Shown here: positions 41,104 through 50,444 of the stretch, one piece after another
Layout of the letters: each line of letters starts with the position of its first letter
Numbering within the stretch: the stretch's first letter is position 1
Assembly: GCA_028689585.1 (NCBI GenBank)
Contig: JAQVCW010000016.1
Coordinates: 32,787 to 96,786, forward strand
Direction of reading: 5' to 3'
DNA from: Lachnospiraceae bacterium
GTDB taxonomy: Bacteria; Bacillota; Clostridia; Lachnospirales; Lachnospiraceae
DNA: 64,000 nucleotides
The notes under the pieces: generated by a model
Database searches by the model: none
What the model saw: only the letters and a program-made list of their open reading frames with translations
Told to the model about the DNA's origin: nothing
Translations under genes and position numbers: made by a program

Positions 41104-42723
41104 TTACTCAGCGATATCAGCATACATGAAGTGCCAGTAGCCGTATGCGGAATGCCACATTCCGGTAATCTTGGAGCTCTGCAGCCAGTAGTCATTGTAG
41201 TATGCAAGCGGACAGCAGCCTGCATCGGCCATCAGAGTATCTTCTGCTGTATGGAGTGCTGCGGAACGTTCTACCGGATCAACGGTAGTTCTTGCGGTAT
41301 CCATAGCTGCATCGAAATCCGGGCTGTTGTATTTACCATCGTTGTTACCGTTAGAGGAGTACAGGATATCCAGCATGTTGGACGGATCGCTGTAGTCGCC
41401 TACCCAGCCGTTACGTGCGATTTCGTATTCCTGGTTACGTCTCATCGGTGTGAAGCTGGACCATTCTACGACCTCTACTTCCAGAGTAACGCCGATTTCT
41501 TTCCATGCCTGCTGCAGATATTCTGCTACTGCTTTGTGATATCCTGAATCATTGGTGGTGTAGTGAAGAACCGGAAGTCCTTCGCCGTCAGGATAACCTG
41601 CTTCTGCCAGTGCAGCTTTTGCACCTTCGATATCTGCGGTAGCTGACATATATGGTTCTCCGCCGTTGGCATTGTCAGCAAAGTCTGTTCCGTCGGTATC
41701 TTTCCAGCCCGGTCCGATATAGTTGGTAGCCGGTGTATAGGTACCCTGCATCAGGGTATTTGCCACATATTCTCTGTCAATTGCCAGGTTCAGAGCTTTT
41801 CTTACATTTGCATTATCAAACGGTTCTACCGTGATATTGTAAGAAAGGTAATAGGTTCCGATGATCGGTTCGATATGGAACTCTTCGTTGCCGTCCAGAC
41901 TCGGGATCTCTTCGGTCGGAACATCTTTGATCATCAGAACTTCGCCGCTCTGATATGCGCTGTATGCTGCATTTGCATCTTCAATCAGGTTCCATTTGAT
42001 GCTGCCAAGCTTCACTGCATCTGCATTCCAGTAGTTCGGGTTCTTTGCCATGATGATGTAGGAACCCGGTACCCATTCTGAAACGTAGAACGGTCCGTTG
42101 CTGACATAAGTAGCCGGATCAACTGCCCATGCATCGCCGTTCGCTTCTACGGTAGCTTCCTGAACAGGACTCAGGGTAGCGAATGCTGCCAGACTGTCAA
42201 AATAGGTACACGGAGCGGATAATTTTACTTCCAGTGTCTTGTCATCCACTGCGGTCACACCCAGCGCTTCCAGGTTGCCGTCGATTGCATCACTGAAGCC
42301 TTCTACCATGCCAAGAACGGTCTCAGCATATGGTGCTGCCACTTCCGGATCACATACACGGCGCCAGCTATATACGAAATCATTTGCTGTCAGATCACTT
42401 CCGTCAGACCATTTCAGTCCGTCACGCAGATGGAACGTCCAGGTCAGGCCATCCTCCGATGTCTCCCAGGTCTCTGCCTGTCCAGGTGCGATCTTGCCCT
42501 CCTGATCAATGGTCAGAAGACACTCAAATGAGTGAAGGATCATGTTGCCGCCATCGACTGCACTGTTCAGTGCCGGATCAATCGTCTCCGGATCAGGTCC
42601 TACCTGAACGGAAAGCTGTTTGCCCTCTGCAGCTTCTTCTGCGGATGCGGACATTACCATGCCGCCTGCCAGGGAAACTGTCATGACTGCTGCCAGCAGA
42701 ATACTCAATACTCTTTTTTTCAT
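41104..42723 (-). CDS. Oligopeptide-type ABC substrate-binding protein
   Basis: The 539-residue SBP_bac_5 protein has the normal family length and motifs: DPETIDPALNSAVDGGNMI near 45, LRDGLKWSDGSDLTANDFVYSWRR near 98, and ALNLAIDREYVANTLM near 310. The signal peptide ends ASA-EE with no lipobox cysteine. It is the distal partner of the ABC genes at 42967-47015 and is preceded by its own good promoter at 42866, which fits the need for excess receptor. Substrate, peptide or otherwise, cannot be read from sequence. Confidence 0.92.
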   Translation of the reverse strand: MKKRVLSILLAAVMTVSLAGGMVMSASAEEAAEGKQLSVQVGPDPETIDPALNSAVDGGNMILHSFECLLTIDQEGKIAPGQAETWETSEDGLTWTFHLRDGLKWSDGSDLTANDFVYSWRRVCDPEVAAPYAETVLGMVEGFSDAIDGNLEALGVTAVDDKTLEVKLSAPCTYFDSLAAFATLSPVQEATVEANGDAWAVDPATYVSNGPFYVSEWVPGSYIIMAKNPNYWNADAVKLGSIKWNLIEDANAAYSAYQSGEVLMIKDVPTEEIPSLDGNEEFHIEPIIGTYYLSYNITVEPFDNANVRKALNLAIDREYVANTLMQGTYTPATNYIGPGWKDTDGTDFADNANGGEPYMSATADIEGAKAALAEAGYPDGEGLPVLHYTTNDSGYHKAVAEYLQQAWKEIGVTLEVEVVEWSSFTPMRRNQEYEIARNGWVGDYSDPSNMLDILYSSNGNNDGKYNSPDFDAAMDTARTTVDPVERSAALHTAEDTLMADAGCCPLAYYNDYWLQSSKITGMWHSAYGYWHFMYADIAE

Positions 42724-42865
42724 TTACCCATTTCCTCCTTGATAAATATTTGGATTTTCCATGCGGATTTTCTGTGCAAACAGCTCTTGAGCCGTTACAT
42801 TCACGGGAAATTTGTTAAAAATACCCTATTTTTACCGATTTTCCCGGTATCGCATAGATATATTT

Positions 42866-42894
42866 AATATAACATCCTCTATTCCTTTTGTCCA
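42866..42894 (-). promoter_or_regulatory. Promoter of the second oligopeptide-binding protein gene
   Basis: On the minus strand TGGACA (42889-42894) and TATATT (42866-42871) are separated by 17 bases, with TGT before the -10. Confidence 0.65.
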
Positions 42895-42925
42895 TCATAA
42901 ATTCAAAATTTATCTGAAGCCAAGT

Positions 42926-42963
42926 TACCGTTCAGCCTTTTACGTCCTCATTTCAAGGCTGCC
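42926..42963. repeat. Dispersed palindromic element, minimal copy d
   Basis: TACCGTTCAGCCTT is followed within 12 bases by GTCCTCATTTCAAGGCTG, which brings together the two ends of the element family seen at 5601 and 11036. It appears to be an internal deletion derivative that now forms a CAGCCTT/AAGGCTG hairpin, three bases from the stop of the gene at 42967. Confidence 0.55.
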
Positions 42964-42966
42964 GCC

Positions 42967-44019
42967 CTAATTCACTTTGTCCAGATTGTGGCAGGCTGCA
43001 TAATGTCCCTTGCTCACTTCCTGCCACTTCGGCGTCTCCACGCAGCACTGCTCTGTCGCATAGGGACAGCGGGTGGAAAAACGGCATCCGGCCGGCGGGT
43101 TCAGAGGGCTTGGTACATCTCCCTCCAGGACAATACGTTTGTTTTCTCTGGCCTTTTTAGGATCCGCAATGGGAATTGCAGAAATAAGGCTCTTTGTATA
43201 TGGATGTACACTGTGGAAAATCAGTTCATAGCTGTCAGCCAGCTCCACCATATTTCCCAGATACATAACACCGATCCGGTTGGAAATGTGCTTTACTACC
43301 GACAGATCATGGGCGATAAACAGATAAGTAAGTCCCATCTGAGCCTGCAGATCTTCAAACATATTCACCACCTGAGCCTGAATGGACACATCCAGTGCGG
43401 AAATCGGCTCATCACAGACGATGAACTTGGGATCCACCGCCAGAGCGCGGGCAATACCGACACGCTGACGCTGACCGCCTGAGAATTCATGAGGATACCG
43501 GTTGGCATGCTCCGAATTCAGTCCGACTCTCACCAGAAGCTGCTGGATCTTATCATACCGGTCCTGCTTGCTGGCTGCCAGATGATGGATATCGATGGCC
43601 TCTCCCACAATATCGCCTACCGTCATCCTGGGGTCCAGGCTGGCATAGGGATCCTGAAACACGATCTGCATCTCCCGGCGGTAAGGTTTCATATTTACTG
43701 CCGTTTTCTGACCAAGCTTCGGCTTTCCGTTTTCCATCACTTCCGAACCGTCCCCGTTCATCAGAGGGACATCTCCGCTGTCGAACAGGAGCTTATCGTC
43801 ATAAATTATCCGCCCCTTAGTGGGTTCGTAGAGACGAAGCAGAGTTCTTCCGGTGGTGGTCTTGCCGCAGCCGGACTCTCCCACCAGCCCCAGAGTCTCT
43901 CCCCTGTTGATAAAGAAAGAAACGTCATCCACCGCTTTTACATATTTTTTATTTTTCCCATAGCCGCCGGCCGGAAAATACTGATAAAGGTGCTCCACCT
44001 TCACTAATTGATCGCTCAT
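42967..44019 (-). CDS. OppF-type oligopeptide ABC transporter ATPase (second system)
   Basis: With the ATG at 44019 (AAGGAGG upstream, four-base overlap with the preceding gene) the product is 350 residues. It has Walker [11 protein letters not shown]-loop [14 protein letters not shown], signature FSGGQRQR, Walker [15 protein letters not shown] and the C-terminal oligo_HPY domain with [14 protein letters not shown]. An insertion of about 30 residues after Walker A (about 80-110) is absent from the first system's OppF. The longer frame to 44130 is not supported. Confidence 0.92.
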   Translation of the reverse strand: MSDQLVKVEHLYQYFPAGGYGKNKKYVKAVDDVSFFINRGETLGLVGESGCGKTTTGRTLLRLYEPTKGRIIYDDKLLFDSGDVPLMNGDGSEVMENGKPKLGQKTAVNMKPYRREMQIVFQDPYASLDPRMTVGDIVGEAIDIHHLAASKQDRYDKIQQLLVRVGLNSEHANRYPHEFSGGQRQRVGIARALAVDPKFIVCDEPISALDVSIQAQVVNMFEDLQAQMGLTYLFIAHDLSVVKHISNRIGVMYLGNMVELADSYELIFHSVHPYTKSLISAIPIADPKKARENKRIVLEGDVPSPLNPPAGCRFSTRCPYATEQCCVETPKWQEVSKGHYAACHNLDKVN

Positions 44020-45014
44020 TCTTTTGTACCTCCTTCCAGCTCCGCTTTCTGGTTCATCCAGCAGGAAGTATAATGAACATCGCCAAAATACATCACTGGT
44101 GCTTTTTCCCGCAGACAGATCCGCATGCATTTGTCGCAGCGGGAGGCGAACGGGCAGCCCTTGGGCGGATTCAGAAGATCCACCGGAGTACCTTCAATCG
44201 GGATCAGGCGTTCATGACCTTTGCTGTCCATTCTCGGAATACTGCGGATCAGTCCCTTGGTATATTCATGCTTCGGACTGTAGAAAATATCATCGGTGGT
44301 GCCATATTCCACAATGTTGCCCGCATACATTACCGCAATGCGGTCGCACATGCTGGCCACCACACCAAGATCATGGGTAATCATCAAAATAGCCATCCCC
44401 ATCTTATCCTTCAGACTCATCATCAGCTCCAGGATCTGTGCCTGAATGGTCACATCCAGTGCCGTGGTGGGCTCATCCGCGATCAGAAGCTTCGGCTCAC
44501 AGGCCAGTGCGATGGCGATCATGACACGCTGGCGCATACCGCCGGACAATTCATGAGGATACTGTCTCAGACGGCGTTCCGGTTCATTGATGCCCACCAG
44601 CTCCAGCAGTTCTACCGCTCTGGCCTGTACCTCGCTTTTACTCTTGTCTGTATGCAGTTTGATCACTTCCCGGATCTGGTTCCCGATGGTATAGACCGGG
44701 TTCAGACTGGTCATGGGATCCTGGAAAATAATAGAGATCTCATTGCCGCGGATCTTCTGCATCTGCTTTTCTGTCATATCATTGATGTGATGGCCATTAA
44801 AATCCAGAGAACCGCCCAGCAGCTTGCCCGGATATGCCGTCAGTCCCATCAGGCTGTAGGCAGTGACCGATTTACCGGAACCACTCTCTCCTACGATCCC
44901 CAGAACTTCCCCCTGCTTTACCTGAAAGCTCACATCATTTAACGCCTTTACCTCTCCCGCAGGTGTAAAGAAAGAGAGACGCTCATGTTCAATACTAACT
45001 AAATAATCACTCAT
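44016..45014 (-). CDS. OppD-type oligopeptide ABC transporter ATPase (second system)
   Basis: The 332-residue ATPase has Walker [11 protein letters not shown]-loop [12 protein letters not shown], signature LSGGMRQR, Walker [14 protein letters not shown] and a C-terminal [14 protein letters not shown] motif with a likely iron-sulfur-type Cys set. Length is standard. It overlaps oppF by four bases and follows the OppC gene by 17 bases. It pairs with the OppF-type protein at 42967. Confidence 0.93.
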   Translation of the reverse strand: MSDYLVSIEHERLSFFTPAGEVKALNDVSFQVKQGEVLGIVGESGSGKSVTAYSLMGLTAYPGKLLGGSLDFNGHHINDMTEKQMQKIRGNEISIIFQDPMTSLNPVYTIGNQIREVIKLHTDKSKSEVQARAVELLELVGINEPERRLRQYPHELSGGMRQRVMIAIALACEPKLLIADEPTTALDVTIQAQILELMMSLKDKMGMAILMITHDLGVVASMCDRIAVMYAGNIVEYGTTDDIFYSPKHEYTKGLIRSIPRMDSKGHERLIPIEGTPVDLLNPPKGCPFASRCDKCMRICLREKAPVMYFGDVHYTSCWMNQKAELEGGTKE

Positions 45015-45031
45015 TTTTGTCGTCTCCTCCC

Positions 45032-46084
45032 TTAATTTTTCATCTTCGGATCAAATGCATCCCGAAGTCCGTCACCCAGCAGATTGAAGCTCAGAATAAT
45101 CAGACTGATCAGAATTGCCGGAATAAACAGCAGATACGGATAAGTATTCAGACCATTGATCGCATCACTGGCCAGACTGCCCAGAGACGGCATCGGCACT
45201 GCCACGCCCAGTCCCAGGAAGCTTAAGAAACTCTCCGTAAAGATGGAAGAAGGAATCTGCAGTGTAGTGGTCACGATCAGGGTGCCGATACAGTTGGTCA
45301 GCAGATGCTTCTTGATAATTCTGCCATTGGAAGCCCCCAGTGCACGGGCTGCCGTTACATATTCGCTCTCCTTGAGCATCAGGATCTGGCTTCGCACCAT
45401 ACGTGCCATACCTACCCAGTACAAAAGAGCAAATACGATAAAGATACTGATCAGGTTACGTCCCACCACCTGGATCCAGCCAAAGCCCGGCATCTGAGAC
45501 AGGCTCTCCAGCGGCGCCTTCAGTGCGAAGGACAGCAGCACGATCAGCAGGATATCCGGTACGGTATAGATAATATCCACGATACGCATCATGATCAGAT
45601 CCACCCAGCCGCCGAAAAATGCCGCAATGGAACCGAAGACAGAACCAATGATCAGAATGATAACGGCTGCCACCAGACCGACAATCAGAGAGATCCGGCT
45701 TCCCATCATCACACGGATCGCATAGTCACGGCCCAGCTTATCCGTCCCCAGCACATGCGGAAATATATGCTCTCCCGCATCGATTCTGGCCTGTTCCTCT
45801 TCGGAATACTTCATCGGCGCCATGTTTTCACTGCCCCGGATCTGCTCCTCATAGGAATAAGGATAAAAAGACGGAACCACAAACGAAAATAACATAATAA
45901 TGACAACTGCCACCAGACTGACCATGGCAATCTTGTTCTTCCCCAGACGGCGCAGGCCATCCTTCCAGAAGCTTACGCTGTCGCGCATGACCACCAGGCT
46001 CTGTTTTTCTTCATCAGAAGCCGGAAGGAAGTCATCGGGATTTAATTTTAACTGCATACTTAACGGATTTGGATTATCTCTCAT
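45032..46084 (-). CDS. OppC-type oligopeptide permease (second system)
   Basis: The 350-residue permease has a cytoplasmic N-terminal extension (about 1-48), a first membrane helix (about 50-72), a short external segment ending LGTDKLGRDYAIRVMMGSRIS, and five further helices. The EAA loop is near 250 (YVTAARALGASNGRIIKKHLLTN). Unlike the first system's OppC it lacks the large repeated external domain, so the two operons are clearly distinct in architecture. Confidence 0.93.
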   Translation of the reverse strand: MRDNPNPLSMQLKLNPDDFLPASDEEKQSLVVMRDSVSFWKDGLRRLGKNKIAMVSLVAVVIIMLFSFVVPSFYPYSYEEQIRGSENMAPMKYSEEEQARIDAGEHIFPHVLGTDKLGRDYAIRVMMGSRISLIVGLVAAVIILIIGSVFGSIAAFFGGWVDLIMMRIVDIIYTVPDILLIVLLSFALKAPLESLSQMPGFGWIQVVGRNLISIFIVFALLYWVGMARMVRSQILMLKESEYVTAARALGASNGRIIKKHLLTNCIGTLIVTTTLQIPSSIFTESFLSFLGLGVAVPMPSLGSLASDAINGLNTYPYLLFIPAILISLIILSFNLLGDGLRDAFDPKMKN

Positions 46085-46097
46085 TATTCTCCCCTCC

Positions 46098-47015
46098 TTA
46101 CTTTAATTTGATCCGTGGATCTACCAGCTTGTAGACAATATCCACGATCACATTCATAATTACCATCAGTGCAGCCAGGAAAATCGTGGTTCCCATGATA
46201 ACCGTATAGTCACGGCTGGTAATAGAACCAATGAATTCTCCGCCCAGTCCCGGGATTGTAAAGATCTTCTCCACGATAAAGCTTCCGGTCACCGTATAAG
46301 CCAGCAGCGGCCCCAGATAAGTAACGACCGGCAGGACAGCATTTCTCAGCGCATGCTTGAACAGACTGATGAACTGATTCAGTCCCTTTGCCCGTGCGGT
46401 ACGCATATAATCCTGTCCCAGCACATCCAGCATGGAGGAACGCATCAGACGGGTAATATAGGCCGTGGGATAAAATGCCAGTGCTGCGATCGGCATAATG
46501 TAATTCTTCCAGGTGGACAGCCCCAGGGTAGGCAGCCACTTCAGGCGAACGCCAAAAATGTACATCAGCACGGTACAGACTACAAAGCTGGGAACCGCGA
46601 TTCCGCAGGTAGCAATGACAATGATCGCATTATCCCCCGCCTTTCCGCGGTTCAGCGCTGAAATACAGCCTAACGGCACACCCAGCAGGAATGAGAACAG
46701 AACTGCCAGCCCGCCCACTCTCGCTGAAACCGGAAATTTCGTTGTGATGATCGACATAACAGTACGTCCCCGCTGCTTTAAGCTGTCACCAAAGTCTCCG
46801 TGAACAGCTCCCTTCATATAGGTAATGTACTGTTCGAACAGCGGCTTATCCAGTCCATACTTTTCCTCCAGGGTAGCCAGGGCCTTGGGGCTCACTGCTT
46901 TTTCAGACAAAAAAGGGCCGCCCGGCACCATGTTCATCAGGAAAAAGGTCAGGGTGGCTACAATCCATATGGTTACAATTGCTAACCCCAATCGTTTTAA
47001 AATATACCTTACCAT
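46098..47015 (-). CDS. OppB-type oligopeptide permease (second system)
   Basis: The 305-residue protein begins MVRYILKRLGLAIVTIWIVATLTFFLMN, a typical OppB/DppB first helix, and has EKYGLDKPLFEQYITYM near 50 and the EAA loop YMRTARAKGLNQFISLFKHALRNA near 205. It is the first gene of the B-C-D-F-A operon and has a near-consensus promoter about 140 bases upstream. Confidence 0.93.
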   Translation of the reverse strand: MVRYILKRLGLAIVTIWIVATLTFFLMNMVPGGPFLSEKAVSPKALATLEEKYGLDKPLFEQYITYMKGAVHGDFGDSLKQRGRTVMSIITTKFPVSARVGGLAVLFSFLLGVPLGCISALNRGKAGDNAIIVIATCGIAVPSFVVCTVLMYIFGVRLKWLPTLGLSTWKNYIMPIAALAFYPTAYITRLMRSSMLDVLGQDYMRTARAKGLNQFISLFKHALRNAVLPVVTYLGPLLAYTVTGSFIVEKIFTIPGLGGEFIGSITSRDYTVIMGTTIFLAALMVIMNVIVDIVYKLVDPRIKLK

Positions 47016-47152
47016 AATACAAATCTCCTTTTCTTATCGCAGCAATGCGGATTTTGAATATTTTTCCGCCTGCTCATTGGACCTTGCTGTCTTTTTCTCT
47101 TAAGCAAAAAATTCATCATTTCATTTCGTCATTTTATATGGACAGCCCTTTT

Positions 47153-47181
47153 ACTTTATTGTATTTTTACAAAACTGTCAA
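47153..47181 (-). promoter_or_regulatory. Promoter of the second oligopeptide ABC operon
   Basis: On the minus strand TTGACA (47176-47181) and TAAAGT (47153-47158) are separated by exactly 17 bases in AT-rich DNA. Confidence 0.75.
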
Positions 47182-47279
47182 GGTTTTTAACCTGTTTTTT
47201 ACAGAAACTTCACATTTTTTTGTTTATTTACACCATTTTCCAAAAAAAGAGAACCCATAGCTCTATTTAAAAGATCAAT

Positions 47280-47400
47280 GCAGAAAAAGAAGCCGGACTC
47301 AGATTAGTTTATCGTATGCAAACCCGGCAGGCTCTCTCTGGTGAAAGCTCCTGCAGATTTGCATACGATAAACTGACCGGCCCAGCTTCTTTCCCGCTGC
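47280..47400 (-). terminator. Long inverted repeat after galM
   Basis: The core is a perfect 17-base inverted repeat (AGTTTATCGTATGCAAA at 47306-47322 with its complement at 47358-47374). Outer arms GCAGAAAAAGAAGCCGG and CCGGCCCAGCTTCTTTCCCGCTGC also pair imperfectly, giving a stem of over 100 bases. On the minus strand it ends in GGCTTCTTTTTCTGC, so it can serve as the galM terminator. Confidence 0.65.
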
Positions 47401-47424
47401 GTTTTACTGGATCAGTGAAATTAT

Positions 47425-48477
47425 TTATTTCAGTGAGAATTTATAACAGGTGGTGGTTTCATAAATGTCCCCCGCCTTCAAAAGCGGGCTGGCAAAGCCT
47501 TCCTGGTTGATCGAATTTGGGTAGTACTGGGATTCCAGACAGAAGCCCTGACGCTTCTCATAGGTCACGCCGCCCTTTCCGGTCTGCCCCGGGGTGATAA
47601 AGTTTCCTGCGTAGAACTGCAATCCCGGCAGATCCGTATATGCTTCCAGACAGATCCCGGTTTTGGAGCTGTAGGCTTCTGCAAATTTCTCTACTGCACC
47701 TTTCGATTTCTTGATAACATAGTTATGGTCATATCCGCCCACATATTGAAGCTGCCTGAAATCCGCATCGATCTCCTTACCGATTGGTTTCGCCTCCGTG
47801 AAATCCATTGGCGTGCCTGCCACCGGAGCGATCTCGCCTGTGGGAATCGCCTGAGAATCCCGGACCGGCGTATAAAACTTTGCGGTCAGCTCCAGCTTCT
47901 GATCCAGAATGGTTCCGCTGTCATGTCCTGCCAGATTAAAGTAAACATGATTGGTCATGTTCGCCACGGTATCCTGATCGCAGCTTCCTTTATAGCGAAG
48001 AAACAGTTCATTTTCATCTGTGAGCGTATAGGTAATGGATGCTTCAAAGTTTCCCGGATAGCCCTGCTGTCCGTCTTTATCCCGGATCTGGAAGCAGACG
48101 CTGCCGTCCTCTTGCACACTGGCCGCCCACTGACGCTTGTCAAAGCTGTCATTTCCGCTGTGCAGATTGTTTTCATTGTCATTGATGTCCAGTTGATAGG
48201 TCTTTCCATTGATGGTAAATCTTCCCTTGTCAATGCGGTTGCCGCTTCGGCCGATCACCGCTCCGAAAAAGCAGGTATTTTTATAATAGTCCCCGGGATT
48301 ATCATAACCGAGGATGACATCTTTTTCTATTCCGTTCTTATCCGCTAATACGACAGATACCAGAGCCGCCCCCAAATCTGTTATCTTTACCCGCATTCCC
48401 TTTTGATTCGTCATGGTGTACAGGCTGAGCACCTGTCCTTCCCTGGATGTTCCAAATTGCTCTTTTACTACTGCCAT
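47425..48477 (-). CDS. galM: Aldose 1-epimerase (galactose mutarotase)
   Basis: The enzyme interconverts alpha and beta anomers of aldoses. The 350-residue length is normal. The conserved active-site histidine lies in NHVYFNLAGH (near 172), a sugar-binding stretch is GLQFYAGNF (near 285), and the catalytic glutamate is in GFCLESQYYPNS (near 312). The gene has its own candidate promoter and a GGGGG ribosome binding site. Location next to the isomerase-xylB cluster suggests use on a pentose as well as hexoses; that is inference. Confidence 0.92.
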   Translation of the reverse strand: MAVVKEQFGTSREGQVLSLYTMTNQKGMRVKITDLGAALVSVVLADKNGIEKDVILGYDNPGDYYKNTCFFGAVIGRSGNRIDKGRFTINGKTYQLDINDNENNLHSGNDSFDKRQWAASVQEDGSVCFQIRDKDGQQGYPGNFEASITYTLTDENELFLRYKGSCDQDTVANMTNHVYFNLAGHDSGTILDQKLELTAKFYTPVRDSQAIPTGEIAPVAGTPMDFTEAKPIGKEIDADFRQLQYVGGYDHNYVIKKSKGAVEKFAEAYSSKTGICLEAYTDLPGLQFYAGNFITPGQTGKGGVTYEKRQGFCLESQYYPNSINQEGFASPLLKAGDIYETTTCYKFSLK

Positions 48478-48525
48478 AAGATAAATCCCCCTTCTTCTTG
48501 CTGTAATACATTGTCAGATAGATTT

Positions 48526-48554
48526 ATTTTAGCGCAGGCCGGAGATTTTAGCAA
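48526..48554 (-). promoter_or_regulatory. Candidate promoter of galM
   Basis: On the minus strand TTGCTA (48549-48554) and TAAAAT (48526-48531) are 17 bases apart, about 50 bases upstream of the galM start. Confidence 0.5.
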
Positions 48555-48559
48555 CTATT

Positions 48560-48620
48560 TCCTGCGGCATACCTGGGGCTGCCGCCCGGAAAGCGTCCTC
48601 ATGCTAAGGCTGAATTGTAG
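48560..48620. repeat. Dispersed palindromic element, partial copy c
   Basis: This fragment matches the right end of the element at 5601-5942 in direct orientation, from CCTGCGGCATACCTGGGG through GCCGCCCGGAAAGCGTCCTC to the terminal GCTGAATTGTA. It lies between the galM promoter and the isomerase terminator. Confidence 0.75.
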
Positions 48621-48669
48621 CGGCTGCCGTGCTTCTAAACTATTCAGCGGCATTTCGCTTAAGAAATTC

Positions 48670-48725
48670 AAAAAAAATTCCCCCGCCCTGCGGCACAGTC
48701 TTCCTGTGTTTTGACAAAGCGGGGG
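48670..48725 (-). terminator. Terminator of the xylB-DUF4867-isomerase operon
   Basis: On the minus strand CCCCCGC and GCGGGGG close a stem-loop that is followed by eight Ts, about 40 bases past the isomerase stop. Confidence 0.8.
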
Positions 48726-48767
48726 ATTTTTATTTGATATTATCTGATTGTTTCAGGCTGCAGCGGA

Positions 48768-50252
48768 TTATGCAAATGGATTTTCCGTTTTGTACAGCAT
48801 TCCCTTTGGCTGATTGAAGCCAATCTCTTCGGTACAAACGCCGATGTATTTGAATACTTCATACAGAGCTTTTCCGTAATGTCCGAATGCTACTGCGCCA
48901 TGGTGCGGATAGTTCTTTTCGATCAGTACATGACGGTAGAAACGTCCCATCTCCGGAATAGCGAATACGCCGATGCCGCCGAAAGACTGAGTCGCTACCG
49001 GAAGCACTTCACCCTGTGCCACATAAGCGCGAAGGATGCCGTCAGCGGTGCTCTGCAGACGATAGAATGTGATATCACCAGGGATGATGTCACCTTCCAG
49101 TGTGCCATTGGTCACTTCTACCGGAAGACTTCTTGCCATGATCTTCTGGTATTTCATGCTGCAGGCAGCCAGCTTGGAAGAGCAGGTATTGCCGCAGTGG
49201 AAGCCCATGAAGGTATCGGTATGGCTGTAGTCAAATTTGCCCTTGATCGCTTCTTCGTACATATCATCCGGTACGGAGTTGTTGATATCCAGCAGAGTAA
49301 CCGCATCGTCAGATACACAGGTTCCGATGAATTCGCTGAGTGCGCCGTAGATATCCACTTCACAGGATACCGGAATTCCGCGGCCGGTGAGACGGCTGTT
49401 GACATAGCATGGTACGAAACCAAACTGTGTCTGGAATGCCGGCCAGCATTTTCCTGCGATACATACATATTCTCTGTATCCTTTATGTGCTTCTACCCAG
49501 TCTAAGAGAGTCAGCTCGTACTGAGCCAGCTTTGCCAGAACTTCCGGTTTTTTGTTGCCTTCGCCCAGTTCGTTTTCCATATCCTTTACTACTTCCGGAA
49601 TACGGCTGTCATCTGCATGTTTGTTGAACGCTTCGAACAGATCCAGCTCGGAGTTCTCTTCGATTTCCACATTCAGATTGTAAAGCTGCTTGATCGGAGC
49701 ATTACAAGCCAGGAAGTTCAAAGGACGAGGTCCAAAGCTGATGATTTTCAGTTTGGACAGACCTACGGTAGCGCGCACGATCGGCACAAATTCATGGATC
49801 ATATCTGCGCATTCTGCTGCAGTGCCTACCGGATATTCCGGAATATATGCTTTTACATTACGAAGCTTGAGATTGTAGCTGGCATTGAGCATACCGCAGT
49901 AAGCGTCACCACGGCCATCGCTCAGATCATTCTGGCTCTCTTCTGCCGCTGCAATGTACATAGCCGGTCCTTCAAAATGTTTTGCCAGCAGTGTTTCGGA
50001 AATTTCCGGTCCAAAATTACCCAGATAAACTACGATTGCGTTGCATCCGGCTTTTTTCACATCTTCCAGAGCCTGAACCATATGGATCTCGCTCTCAACG
50101 ATACAGACCGGACATTCATAAATGTCTGCTTCGTCATATTTTGCCTTATAAGCCTCTACTAATGCTTTTCTTCTGTTCACGGACAGTGATTCCGGGAAAC
50201 AGTCTCTGCTGACTGCTACAATACCAATTTTTGCCTTTGGAATGTTAATCAT
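48768..50252 (-). CDS. L-fucose isomerase-family (FucI/AraA fold) sugar isomerase
   Basis: The 494-residue protein (ATG at 50252 after AGGAGG; the ATG nine bases earlier is too close to that site) resembles COG2407, the fucose/arabinose isomerase-like group. Visible features are NRRKALVEAYKAKYDEADIYECP near 20, GCNAIVVYLGNFGPE near 70, a central acidic CEVDIYGALSEFI near 300, HCGNTCSSKLA near 352, and HHGAVAFGHYGKALYEVFKYIG near 460. Family members convert aldoses to ketoses with Mn2+. The operon with xylB implies a product that becomes a ketopentose phosphate. The exact sugar is unknown; no xylA is in the window. Confidence 0.8.
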   Translation of the reverse strand: MINIPKAKIGIVAVSRDCFPESLSVNRRKALVEAYKAKYDEADIYECPVCIVESEIHMVQALEDVKKAGCNAIVVYLGNFGPEISETLLAKHFEGPAMYIAAAEESQNDLSDGRGDAYCGMLNASYNLKLRNVKAYIPEYPVGTAAECADMIHEFVPIVRATVGLSKLKIISFGPRPLNFLACNAPIKQLYNLNVEIEENSELDLFEAFNKHADDSRIPEVVKDMENELGEGNKKPEVLAKLAQYELTLLDWVEAHKGYREYVCIAGKCWPAFQTQFGFVPCYVNSRLTGRGIPVSCEVDIYGALSEFIGTCVSDDAVTLLDINNSVPDDMYEEAIKGKFDYSHTDTFMGFHCGNTCSSKLAACSMKYQKIMARSLPVEVTNGTLEGDIIPGDITFYRLQSTADGILRAYVAQGEVLPVATQSFGGIGVFAIPEMGRFYRHVLIEKNYPHHGAVAFGHYGKALYEVFKYIGVCTEEIGFNQPKGMLYKTENPFA

Positions 50253-50444
50253 TTTTTTCATCCTCCTGAAATTTTAAATTTATCATTGATAACCACGGAC
50301 CTTTCTGTTCTGCTGCCGTCAAATACTGCATTTGCAGCCACACCGGAAACGCCGCGATTATTGTTGCTTCCTATTTTGCAGGCTAAATTCCCGCCCGGCT
50401 CCTTTCATCTTCCCTGAGCATCGGTGATATGGGCTAAAAATGCC

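Noticed and set aside
48768..50252. Calling the isomerase L-fucose isomerase (fucI) or L-arabinose isomerase (araA)
   Set aside because: The fold group is recognisable, but the operon has xylB and no fuculose or ribulose kinase or aldolase, so the substrate is left open.
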